Both the position numbers and the translations under genes were made by a program. From Megalobrama amblycephala (lineage: Eukaryota; Chordata; Actinopteri; Cypriniformes; Xenocyprididae), in the NCBI RefSeq assembly GCF_018812025.1, contig NC_063044.1, forward strand, positions 68,792,595 to 68,856,594: a DNA stretch of 64,000 bases. Reading direction: 5' to 3'. The notes beneath the pieces are model-generated. The model saw nothing but the letters and a program-made list of their open reading frames with translations. It did no database searches and was not told the origin of the DNA. Positions 1-10,459 of the stretch are shown here, piece after piece (the stretch's first letter is position 1; every line of letters starts with the position of its first letter).

Positions 1-2688
1 CCCAGGGAAGGGTCAGCTGACCTGTACTGAACTGTGAAAGTTTTCACAGATCAGAAAAGTGATTCTAGTGACCCAGGGAGGGGTCAGCTGAACCGTACTG
101 AACTGTGAAAGTTTTCACAGATCAGAATAGCGATGTTAGTGACCCAGGGAAGGGTCAGCTGACCCGTACTAAACTCTGAAAGTTTTCACAGATCAGAATA
201 GCGATGTTAGTGACCCAGGGAAGGGTCAGCTGACCCGTACTGAACTGTGAAAATTTTCACAGATCAGAAAAGCGATGCTAGTGACCCTGGGATGGGTCAG
301 CTGACCCGTACTGAACTGTGAAAGTTTTCACAGGTCAGAATAGTGATGTACATGACCCAGGGAGGGGTCAGCTGACCCGTACTGAACTGTGAAAGTTTTC
401 ACAGATCAGAATAGTGATGTTAGTGACCCAGGGAAGGGTCAGCTGACCTGTACTGAACTGTGAAAGTTTTCACAGATCAGAATAGTGATGTACATGACCC
501 TGGGATGGGTCAGCTGACCCGTACTGAACTGTGAAAGTTTTCACAGATCAGAAAAGTGATTCTAGTGACCCAGGGAGGGGTCAGCTGACCCGTACTGAAC
601 TGTGAAAGTTTTCACAGATCAGAATAGTGATGTTAGTGACCCAGGGAAGGGTCAGCTGACCTGTACTGAACTGTGAAAGTTTTCACAGATCAGAATAGTG
701 ATGTACATGACCCTGGGATGGTCAGCTGACCCGTACTGAACTGTGAAAGTTTTCACAGATCAGAAAAGTGATTCTAGTGACCCAGGGATGGGTCAGCTGA
801 CCCGTACTGAACTGTGAAAGTTTTCACAGATCAGAAAAGTGATTCTAGTGACCCTGGGATGGTCAGCTGACCCGTACTGAACTGTGAAAGTTTTCACAGG
901 TCAGAATAGTGATGTACATGACCCAGGGAAGGGTCAGCTGACCCGTACTGAACTGTGAAAGTTTTAACAGATCAAAATAGCGATGTTAATGACCCAGGGA
1001 AGGGTCAGCTGACCTGTACTGAACTGTGAAAGTTTTCACAGATCAGAATAGTGATGTACATGACCCTGGGATGGGTCAGCTGACCCGTACTGAACTGTGA
1101 AAGTTTTCACAGATCAAAATAGCGATGTTAGTGACCCAGGGAGGGGTCAGCTGACCCGTACTGAACTGTGAAAGTTTTCACAGATCAGAAAAGTGATTCT
1201 AGTGACCCTGGGATGGGTCAGCTGACCCGTACTGAACTGTGAAAGTTTTCACAGATCAGAATAGCGATGTTAGTGACCCAGGGAAGGGTCAGCTGACCCG
1301 TACTAAACTCTGAAAGTTTTCACAGATCAGAATAGCGATGTTAGTGACCCAGGGAAGGGTCAGCTGACCCGTACTGAACTGTGAAAATTTTCACAGATCA
1401 GAAAAGCGATGCTAGTGACCCTGGGATGGGTCAGCTGACCCGTACTGAACTGTGAAAGTTTTCACAGGTCAGAATAGTGATGTACATGACCCAGGGAAGG
1501 GTCAGCTGACCAGTACTGAACTGTGAAAGTTTTAACAGATCAAAATAGCGATGTTAATGACCCAGGGAGGGGTCAGCTGACCCGTACTGAACTGTGAAAG
1601 TTTTCACAGATCAGAATAGTGATGTTAGTGACCCAGGGAAGGGTCAGCTGACCTGTACTGAACTGTGAAAGTTTTCACAGATCAGAATAGTGATGTACAT
1701 GACCCAGGGAGGGGTCAGCTGACCCGTACTGAACTGTGAAAGTTTTCACAGATCAAAATAGCGATGTTAGTGACCCAGGGAGGGGTCAGCTGACCCGTAC
1801 TGAACTGTGAAAGTTTTCACAGATCAGAATAGTGATGTACATGACCCAGGGAGGGGTCAGCTGACCAGTACTGAACTGTGAAAGTTTTCACAGATCAGAA
1901 AAGCGATGCTAGTGACCCTGGGATGGGTCAGCTGACCCGTACTGAACTGTGAAAGTTTTCACAGGTCAGAATAGTGATGTACATGACCCAGGGAAGGGTC
2001 AGCTGACCAGTACTGAACTGTGAAAGTTTTAACAGATCAAAATAGCGATGTTAATGACCCAGGGAGGGGTCAGCTGACCCGTACTGAACTGTGAAAGTTT
2101 TCACAGATCAGAATAGTGATGTTAGTGACCCAGGGAAGGGTCAGCTGACCAGTACTGAACTGTGAAAGTTTTCACAGATCAGAATAGTGATGTACATGAC
2201 CCAGGGAGGGGTCAGCTGACCCGTACTGAACTGTGAAAGTTTTCACAGATCAAAATAGCGATGTTAGTGACCCAGGGAGGGGTCAGCTGACCCGTACTGA
2301 ACTGTGAAAGTTTTCACAGATCAGAATAGTGATGTACATGACCCAGGGAGGGGTCAGCTGACCAGTACTGAACTGTGAAATTTTTCACAGATCAGAAAAG
2401 TGATTCTAGTGACCCTGGGATGGGTCAGCTGACCCGTACTGAACTGTGAAAGTTTTCACAGATCAGAAAAGTGATGCTAGTGACCCAGGGATGGGTCAGC
2501 TGACCCGTACTGAACTGTGAAAGTTTTCACAGATCAGAATAGTGATGTTAGTGACCCAGGGAAGGGTCAGCTGACCAAAACTCAACTGTGAAAGTTTTCA
2601 CAGATCAGAATAGCAATGTTAGTGACCCTGGGATGGGTCAGCTGACCCGTACTGAACTGTGAAAGTTTTCACAGATGAGAATAGTGAT
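1..2688. repeat. 71-bp satellite array with palindromic unit
   Basis: About 38 head-to-tail copies of a 71-bp unit; a few copies are 70 bp through loss of one G in the GGGATGGGTC stretch. Each unit holds two palindromes: GGGTCAGCTGACCC (perfect, 14 bp) and CTGTGAAAGTTTTCACAG (8-bp arms around GT). Variants differ mainly in the linker (GATGTTAGTGA, GATTCTAGTGA or GATGTACATGA). Diagnostic variants recur at multiples of the unit: ACTAAACTCTG at 168 and 1302 (16 units less 2 bp), and the TTTTAACAG variant at 966, 1534 and 2031 (8 and 7 units). This shows higher-order duplication. The array probably continues beyond the left edge. No coding potential was seen. Confidence 0.97.
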
Positions 2689-2711
2689 GTACATTATCTG
2701 TACAAGGTCAT

Positions 2712-2716
2712 TTATA

Positions 2717-2765
<49 letters not shown>

Positions 2766-2806
2766 TATTTTATATATATATATATAAATATATATATCAT
2801 ATTATA
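2712..2806. repeat. AT dinucleotide microsatellite
   Basis: Long (TA)n runs broken by short TCATATTTTA and AAATA interruptions. They directly follow the last satellite unit. Confidence 0.95.
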
Positions 2807-2810
2807 CAAA

Positions 2811-3160
2811 AAACGGGGGGCAGAGCAAAGAGAAACACGACCACGAGATAAAAAGCTATTGTGAAAGTTTTCACAAATCGAGCTCGACCTAAAACAATGT
2901 TATTTTATTCCAGCAGTCTGCGTGTTCATTGGTAATAGACGTTAAACATGAAGAACGCCTTTATTTCACATTCCTTACTGGCGGACTTTCCAAGGGGTTT
3001 ACGGACAAGAGCTTTGCTGTGAAAAAATTCACAGATCAAGCTGGTGAAGATGACACCAGTTTCATTCCTCTAAGTGTCCAACATTTGGAGCTATAGCCAT
3101 TATAAAATTAAGAGTCGCTACGAAAAAAAAAAAAACTGATTTCAGCCCAAAGGACAGCGT
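2811..3160. other. Non-coding stretch with two isolated satellite-type palindromes
   Basis: No gene is seen. TTGTGAAAGTTTTCACAA (2859-2876) and CTGTGAAAAAATTCACAG (3017-3034, followed by ATCA as in the satellite) match the palindromic core of the 71-bp unit outside the array. A poly-A run lies at 3122-3134. Confidence 0.7.
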
Positions 3161-3292
3161 CACCTTAATTCACAAATCATGGAGAACGATATTTGGTATT
3201 ATTTGCATGTCTATGACAGCGCACTGCGTATTTATAGCCAAAAGAAATCTGAATATCAAACCGCAAACTATCTTTACTGCGGTCGCCAACAT

Positions 3293-3447
3293 GAGTTTTG
3301 GCGTGCATATGATACGCACTTTATGGCGTGTATATGACACGCTCTTGGGTAGGATGGGGGTGGGTGGGGGGTTCGTGCGTATAATACGCCATAAAGTGCA
3401 TATCATATGCACGCGAAAAACTACGTACCATATGCACACCAAAACTC
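3293..3447. repeat. Fold-back repeat with G-rich loop
   Basis: The left arm (3293-3342) and right arm (3376-3447) are imperfect reverse complements rich in the motif GATACGC/GCGTATC. The outer flanks also pair (GAGTTTTGGCGTGCATATG against CATATGCACACCAAAACTC). The loop holds four G-runs (3347-3349, 3356-3360, 3362-3364, 3366-3371) separated by 6, 1 and 1 bases, a canonical G-quadruplex pattern. Open frames across it on both strands come from the symmetry and are not called as genes. Confidence 0.8.
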
Positions 3448-3509
3448 TTTTTGGCGTAAACATTCCACGACATTGCACACTCGTATTATTGATACGCATT
3501 TTCGTGTGA

Positions 3510-4585
3510 TCGACGCTCTTTCAATGTTTAGCGTTATAGAAAACCGATATAAATGCTTAACATAAACATATTGTCCATCCACTTTGTCCTTTCCACTTTC
3601 CACGATGCCATTGTCTTAGCCTTAGATGCTGTTGATGACAAGAAAATGTGCGAGAAAATAGTTTATGTCCCAGTGACGTGGCCGAAACGCATTGCTTTCA
3701 GTGAGAACTGAAAAATATTTCCTGTCAAACCTCCACTGAGGCAAAGGGTATGGGAATTATGTCTTCATGAAAATTACATATTGGGGTATAATTTTGTCAT
3801 CACAAATGTTGGTAGGCTATATTTTTCAATTTGAACAGCAATAGCATAGCTATAGACTCCTAATACCAAACAATTTCTCAATATAAAATAATATAAAACA
3901 CCTAACAGAGCCAGACGAAAAAGTCAGTAATTTAGATGTCGTTTTGGCCTTTATTCATATAAAACAGAGTAAAAGCAAAACGAGGGCATTGAGACCACAA
4001 GCGGGAACTCGGTCATGTTAGAGTGCTAAACAAGAGGCTACAAGGTTTAGAAATGTAATGTTCAGGTTAAAATAAAAATGTAAAAAATAATAACAATAGT
4101 AATTTAACAAATGAAAATTAATCAATGTCATTTAGGCAGGCTCTTGAAGCGAGTCAATCTATTGACACCAGAGGAAAAGCCACTAGAGGGCGCTTTAGCC
4201 ACTGACACTGTAAATTAAAAACACTGTAAATTAAATTTAGCAGTTTTACATATTAAAAAACAAGTTGTATATCAATTATATTATTTTTCACAAAATAATA
4301 ATATTGCATAAAGAAAATTACATCGTATCTGCTAATTCTATTCATAAGTGTTAAAATAAAAAACAAAGAAACCCCATTTTCCATATTTCATTTCTGGTTT
4401 AAAAAAGGAAAAACGAATGGACGCAAAAGTACACGGACCATGTCCAGTACAGCAGCTTCATCATTTATTTTATTTCATTTTTATTATTCTTTTTATTATT
4501 TAGAAAAGTCTTAAAAACATATATAAAATAAACTTCAATAAATTCAATGACTTATTCATGTTACCTGCTGCATATAGGTTTAAGC
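3510..4585. other. AT-rich intergenic stretch
   Basis: No gene or clear mobile element was recognised. It contains scattered A/T runs and a short GAGGGCGCTTTAG-type motif near 4190, common in fish repeats but too short to assign. Confidence 0.5.
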
Positions 4586-4590
4586 ACTTA

Positions 4591-6573
4591 AAAGGATAGC
4601 TTACCCAAAAATGAAAATTACTCCATGATTTACTCACCCTCAAATCATCCTTCTTTCAGATATATTTAAAAAATATCCTTAGTCCTCCAAGGTTTATAAT
4701 GGTTGTTGAATGGCTGGTCAAATTTTGAAGATGAAAAAATGCATCCATCCATAAAAAAAATGAATCCATACAACTCCAGGGGGTTAATAAAGGCCTTCTA
4801 AAGTGAAACTTTATAAATTCACTAGTCTAACTAGCTTCTGACGGACGACCGTACACAAAATGTGCAAGTTGACTTGCACCAAATGAGTAATCCTCTGACG
4901 TGATGTATGATGCAGGTTGTAGGAGTATCATAAGCTTAGACTCCTCTTGCGGTTCAAACAATTAGGGCTGTGCAACAAACTCAAGCTCCTCTTCTCTTAA
5001 GGCCTGTACACACCGGGACGAATATCGCACGTGTTTATCGCTAGCGTTTTTTGTGTTCATACCCGAGCAGTTTTCACTGGTGATGCGCAGAGTGAACGTG
5101 CAAATTCACTCCCTGACAGTATGTGGCGCTTGTGCTGAACGGTAGTGCGAATAAACATATTTATGATATTAATAAAGTTAAAGAAGATAAAAATGCAGAT
5201 ATTAAATGGCATATATAACATATGAGAGATGGTAGTCAGAAACGGTAGTGCAAACAAGTCACAATGACAGTAGCTCAAGTGAACGGTAGTGCAAATAAAC
5301 ATATTTATGAAATAGACATTCTCAACTATATTTCTTGAATTTAAAAGAAAAAAACGTAAAAAATACAGAAATAATACATATCTATTGGTGTGGCCAAGAA
5401 CTGTCAGAGCACCCATAGCGTGTGTCTCAATCAGCTCCCTAGTTCACTGGTCAGGGCACTGATCAGAGAGTCGGCCACATTCATTTAAATGGTATACTGA
5501 TACACGACCTAGGAAACTAGGGAGCTGTTTTGAGATGCAGGGAGGGTTTGTAGGGGTCTTCCTCGTCTACTTACTTCCTCTTCATCGTCTTGGTATCAAT
5601 ATGTGCTTGGCAAGACCGTTTTGTGCTTGAGCGCCACCAAGTCGTGTTTTACTGTAACTTCAGCATCTCCAGGCACGTGAACAAAAGCACCACTCTCATT
5701 AGTCTGCCAGTTTTTAATGTGGCGCGTCAAACCCAAAAAAAAAAAAAACGAACCCGAGGCATTTTTTAAAAAATGATGCTTTTACGCCTCGCGTTTTTCA
5801 CGTCAGTGTGCACACTCACATTGGCGCCCTTTGTTTAGTCACGACGTGTTAAACGTCGGTGATAATCGCGTGCGATATTCATCCCGGTGTGTACAGGCCT
5901 TTATTTCGAAATCCTTCTACATTTCTCATTTTAGACTTCTAATTCCTTATCGGTGTTTTGATTTGCTCTCTCCTCTGCGCCCTCCGCATGTCTTTTTTCT
6001 CCAAATCAGTTCAGTGGAAATCTTGCCCTGGAGCCAATTCTAAACATTTCATTGGCCATATCAATCACGGTAATGATTGCCTAGACCAAACACTGATCCC
6101 TAAACCTACCCATCACTGTTACATTAGCCAATGAAATTGGTTGCATGGCAGGATTTCCGCTGAACTGGTTTGGGGAAAATATTATGCTGTCATTGTGTGG
6201 GGTCAAAGGTTGCTCTTCCGCCCAAATTGACGTGCGCATTCTGCGTACGGTCGTCCATCAGAAGCTTGTTATTTTACTTCATAAAGTTTTAAATAAGGAT
6301 ATTTGTCTTACACAAACACATCAATCCCCTTCAAAAGGCCTTTATTAACCCCCTGGAGTCGTATGGATTAATTTTTTTATGGATGGATGCATTTTTTTTG
6401 TCTTCAAAATTTGACCAGCCATTCATGACCATTATAAACCTTGGAGAACTAAGGATATTTTTAAATGTAACTCTGATTGTGTTTGTCTGAAGATAGTCAT
6501 ATACACCTAGGATGATTTGAGGGAGGATAAAGCTTGGGATAATTTTCATTTTTGGATGAACTATCCCTTTAAA
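4591..6573. mobile_element. Pair of inverted arms of a common fish repeat enclosing a MITE
   Basis: The segment at 4591-4890 is repeated as reverse complement at about 6215-6573. Shared pieces include the end AAAGGATAG/CTATCCCTTT, the GGATGGATGCATTTTTT stretch, CCCTGGAGT, and the inner GACGGACGACCGTAC against GTACGGTCGTCCATCAGAAG. The terminal words (TAGTTCACCCAAAAATGAAAA-like) resemble the widespread fish fold-back family often called Angel; that family name is recognition, not proof. The ~1.3 kb between the arms holds a Harbinger-type MITE (5000-5900), so the structure is nested. No transposase is seen. Confidence 0.7.
5000..5900. mobile_element. Harbinger-type non-autonomous element, copy 1
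   Basis: The ends AGGCCTGTACACACCGGGAC and its reverse complement form terminal inverted repeats of about 32 bp. TTA flanks both sides (4997-4999 and 5901-5903), the 3-bp TWA target duplication typical of PIF/Harbinger. The same ends and flanks occur at 9817-10161. This copy is longer and carries an internal near-duplication (ACGGTAGTGC-AATAAACATATTTATGA at about 5140 and 5288). No transposase ORF is present. Confidence 0.85.
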
Positions 6574-6593
6574 ACATGTTATCTCACTCCTGT

Positions 6594-7047
6594 CACAGAC
6601 ACGCCAGGCTCCACGATCAACCAATCACAACGCTCTCTGTCACCAGAGTACTGATCACGCACACCTGCACGCCATTATCTCACTCGTTATGTTCAGTATA
6701 AAGGACCCACTCTCAGTTACACTCATTGTCTGGGCTTGTTAGTATCTTACAAGTATGCTCCCCATAAGGACCTCGTTGGGAATCTAGATGTGGCTCTGTT
6801 TGTCTCCTGTCCTTTATGTTTCAACTCTTGATGTGTGTGAAGTCCCTCACCCTCGTGTTGTGTGGAATACTATCTTTGATCATCATTCATCATCCCGCAA
6901 CTACTAAGGACAGTATTATCTCTCTATTCATCTCTATTCTACTTCAGTATTGCTATTTTATCACCTGCTTGCTGTTGTTACATCTGGTTGTGAAAATAAA
7001 CGCCTTACTTTTATACATCCAGTGTCTCTACCCTTCTGTGATTGTAT
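6594..7047 (+). repeat. Possible solo LTR
   Basis: The segment begins TGTCACAGACACGCC. It has a TATA-like CAGTATAAAGGACCC near 6695, and an AATAAA signal near 6998 followed about 40 bp later by CTTCTGTGATTG. This order (TG start, promoter, poly-A signal, short 3' end) fits an LTR of a Gypsy-like element. No matching second LTR, clean CA end or target duplication was found, so it is tentative. Confidence 0.4.
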
Positions 7048-7430
7048 TTAATTATATTCTTGATAGGTAATTTATATGAGACTGGGTTGCAGACAGACCC
7101 ATTTCTGTGATTTTTAAAGATATTGCTTATCCCTTTTGAACAGACAATGGATGTTACAGATGTCCATTTTATTTTTAAAGTGCATATGTCCTGAAAGTAA
7201 TCCTGTCTGAATTGGGGTTTCCAAAATCCAGATTTTCCAGAATCATAAATTACGCTTAAAAGAATATATAATACATTTGGCACCATTTCTAAAATTAAAA
7301 TGTACAATCTTAAAGACTAGGATGAAGTCTTTATGCACATTAACAAGGCTTTGGGACAATCAGGATGCATTACAATCCAAGATTCTGAAATGTTTGAAGG
7401 GAATGCCTTGACACATCAGAGCTGTTTTAG

Positions 7431-8412
7431 CTAAATAGGGGCGACATGATGTGTGTGTGCCATACTTCTTCTGAAGCATAAAAGAGGAACTTTTTTGGAA
7501 TTTTGGATGTTTTGTAAGTCATGCGGCAAATAAACATTAGAGAGAAAAGCAACATGTGACCTCAGGAAACATCTGTGTTCTTTCTCACCATGTTCACTGT
7601 TTTCCAGCTTTTTTCTCCTAATTGATGCAGTGTTGAACATCTCTCCAGTGTAGCACTGCTGTTTATTCTCATTAAACAGATCATCAATCATCTTCATCAG
7701 TTCTCTCATCTCTGAATGGCTGTTCATCATCTTGCTGCAGGTATGATATCTTCCACATTTCTCCAGCAGCTGCTCCAGAACAGGGTTGTTCTTCAGATCA
7801 TCTATTATAGAGTCACACTCTTCTCCTGTCTCATAAGTGAAGAGAAACATCACAAACTGAAGAACTTTGTCACCGAACACTCTCTGAAGCCATTCAAGAC
7901 CCATCTTATCAGCATCTGTTAATTGACCCAGTCGCACAATAAAGATGAAGGCGTGAATTTCATTTTTATTCACTAGCTCATCAATGAGATGATCCACATG
8001 GTCATGGTCCAGGTATTCATCATGTAAGTCAATCATGTTGATCATAGAGACTTGACGTTCTGATATCTTCTTCTGTAAATGAACAATCCCAGATACTGCA
8101 GCATTTTCAATATTTGGTTGTTTTTGTCCTAGTAGAATGTTTTCATTTCCAAACTGGACTGATGAAGAATTTCCAGTTATTACAATGGTCATATTGGGAA
8201 ATATGATCTCTATAATAAACACCAGAGAACTGTTGTTAAACACATGAATTAACCACAATATATAAACAAGTGTTATTGAACAAGGCAAAAACATCAAATA
8301 TTGTTCTCTTACCCATGCTGTTGTCTGATGTATCAGAGTTACACTGTTCATGTGCTCCACAGTCTATCTCTGCAGAAGTGTCCATGGCATCATCTCGATT
8401 TGGATCTGTCAT
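7431..8412 (-). CDS. GIMAP/AIG1-like protein, two exons, degenerate GTPase motifs
   Basis: GIMAPs are GTPases of immunity, mostly acting at membranes of lymphoid cells. Exon 2 (8209-7431) carries an AIG1-type domain: a strand starting NMTIVITG, HAFIFIVRLGQLTDADK, LEWLQRVFGDKVLQFVMFLFTY, then CGRYHTCSK and the FNENKQQCYTGEMFN tail seen in fish members. The usual exon-2 frame runs back into intron, but a better model adds exon 1 (8412-8313). It starts ATG ACA GAT and ends G|GTAAGAG; the acceptor is TTATTATAG|AG at 8210, and the phase-1 junction restores GAG. The product is 292 aa, short for the family. The P-loop lacks the GKS signature (GNSSSVQFGNENILLG), the G3 position reads DLHD, and the CGGRYH box has lost one Gly. 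It may be a GTPase-dead member or the surviving domain of a multi-domain GIMAP8-like gene. The last ~50 residues are not recognised. Confidence 0.75.
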
Positions 8413-9792
8413 TATATAACTGGAAGGAATGGCAAAAATTAATAGGTCACATCATATACCACACAACACGTCGAGAGTAGGCAAACATCAGAGGTAGGCC
8501 CTATATGGAAGCCCGTTTCTGCCACAGTTGAGTAAAAAATAAATATACAGAAAGTTTCTTATAATTATGCCTTAGCATCTCACTATATTGAGAATATTTC
8601 TCGTAATAACAGACTCAGTGTCAATAATGAAAAACTTTATGGTATTTGACAATCCATACATGTGGTAGTACACTAGCGCCATCTGCTGGTCACAGCAGAT
8701 AGTAATATTACTAAATTACACACTGTAAATGTGTAATTTTGCTCTTCTCACATTGTAAATGTGCAAAGCTAGCGTGTTCTGCAAAATATTTGTTTTCATT
8801 AATGTATAATTACAAAGTATAAATAACATCATAAAATACTATACATACAGGCAATTTTATTTTAATTGTTAAATAATTTGTAGCACGTATTTTGAGTAGG
8901 CTATCAAGTCTGTACCACCGCTCCATATACGCAGAGTACGCAGTTTGCGTAGGAAACTCCCAGGTGCGTTGAACACTCTGTTCTGATGACGCAAGCGTTG
9001 AAACTATGGCAGCTGAGAAGGCCATTCTTTGTGTTCTTTTTGAATAAATTTCGGAGCCTGATGAAGTCGGTATAAATACTGCAAAATACACTCGATGTTA
9101 CAGTCACTGCCCTTGCCATCCTGAATAAAAGAGAACATCCAAATTGAGTGAAGGGATTTGTTGAAACTTCTAATTATTGTGATACAACACTTGCCTTGCA
9201 TTTCAAGATGAAAAGACAAACATTTTAGATGAAGGATAATCCACTTCTTACCTCCAAGACTATGTTATGATCTATATTATTTTTATTGTTTGTATTAGGC
9301 TCATCATTATTGCTGATCACTGTTGTTGTGCTTTGATATTGTAACATTTACCATTATATAATCAGAGGAGTATAGAAAAGTTTATTAAAGTGTACAATAG
9401 CAAAATATATAAGTATAGTACTTTTATGTTACATTAATTCCCATTGTGTGAGCTGTCTCTTTAATACTGCGTGGTTTATATACATATTGCCACTGATTGG
9501 GCTGACATTTCTGACACACCCATCTCAAACCCGTTGCACACCGTTTCCAGGAAACTTGTCGTTCAACCCGAAAAACGTAGCAAAACTTTGCACACCGGTT
9601 TGAGCTTGAACGTGCCCCAGCAGTCTGGCATTGAGAAGCGGAAAAGAAAATAAAATTAATCACGTGCATCATTTTTAGGTATGTTCACAAACATGTGTAA
9701 CTTTATATTTTTGACTATTGTAGTTAATGTATGAGATTAATTAAACGTGTTTAACGACGTTATGATTTGACCACCACCAACACATCTGGGTA
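8413..9792. other. Upstream region of the GIMAP-like gene, no further gene seen
   Basis: AT-rich and mostly unique sequence. Short elements include an AGCGCCATCTGCTGGTCA motif near 8668 and a partly repeated CACTGTAAATGTG word near 8720-8770. Small open frames lack family resemblance or splice support. A promoter could not be located with confidence. Confidence 0.5.
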
Positions 9793-9794
9793 GG

Positions 9795-10196
9795 ATCTAC
9801 GATCAATTTAGGCTTAAGGCCTGTTCACACCGGGACGAATATCGCGCGCGATTTTCGCCGACGTAAAACGCCTCGTGACTAAACAACAGGCGCCAATGTG
9901 AGTGTGCACACCGACGCGAAACATGCGAGGCGTAAAAGCGTCATTTTTTAAAAAACGCCTCGGGTTCGTTTTTTTGGTTTGACGCGCTGCGTTAAAAACT
10001 GGCCGACCAATGAGATTGGTGCTTTTGTTCACGTGCCTGGAGCTGCTGAAGTTACAGTAAAACACGACTTGGTGAAAATCGCTTGGGTGTGAACACAAAA
10101 AACGTCTCGAAAAACGCTGGCGATAAACGCGTGCGATATTCGTCCCGGTGTGTACAGGCCTTTACGATGCTTTTGGGAAATGCAGCCCTGATACTA
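9795..10196. mobile_element. Arm of a palindromic element, split by a MITE
   Basis: The flanks read CTACGATCAATTTAGGC and CGATGCTTTTGGGAAATGCAG. Joined around one TTA they match the terminal arm of the palindromic element at 15450-15881. Only this one arm is present here, and a Harbinger-type MITE sits inside it. Confidence 0.75.
9817..10161. mobile_element. Harbinger-type non-autonomous element, copy 2
   Basis: 345 bp with the same AGGCCTG...CAGGCCT ends as copy 1 and a TTA duplication at 9814-9816 and 10162-10164. The interior has GACGTAAAACGCCTCG-like and CGAGGCGTAAAAGCG words in inverted arrangement. It has no transposase and would depend on a Harbinger transposase elsewhere. The target is the arm of another element. 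Confidence 0.9.
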
Positions 10197-10202
10197 ATCC
10201 CT

Positions 10203-10455
10203 GATAGCACACGTATATCTTGGAGACGTCTATTTGATGTGTGTGTTTACATCTGGAAGACGTATTTTTTAGAGTGTTTGCTCATCTGCTATACGTCTAT
10301 AGGACGTTTTCTGTCAGATGTCAAATAGACGTTTAGAAGATGTCTTTAAGATGTTTATGATTTAGAATACAAAACTGACATCTTAAAGACGTCTATCAGA
10401 TGCTTTCCAGATGAAGTGATATTTAACAGACATCTTGCAGACGTACGTGTGCTAT
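10203..10455. mobile_element. Small element built of AGACGT/AGATGT motifs
   Basis: The ends TAGCACACGTA and TACGTGTGCTA are inverted. The interior is a string of degenerate GACGTCT, AGATGTC and TAGACGT words in both orientations. A fragment matching TTTCTGTCAGATGT-AAATA-ACATTTA recurs near 33062-33105, so it is dispersed. No ORF. Confidence 0.65.
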
Positions 10456-10459
10456 ATTT

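Noticed and set aside
1..2688. CRISPR-like array
   Set aside because: Repeats and spacers are not distinguishable: the whole 71-bp unit repeats and the linkers are a few recurring variants; the context is eukaryotic satellite DNA.
3170..3603. Overlapping open frames on both strands (100-109 codons)
   Set aside because: They mirror each other because the DNA is an inverted repeat; composition is not protein-like and no start context or family match is visible.
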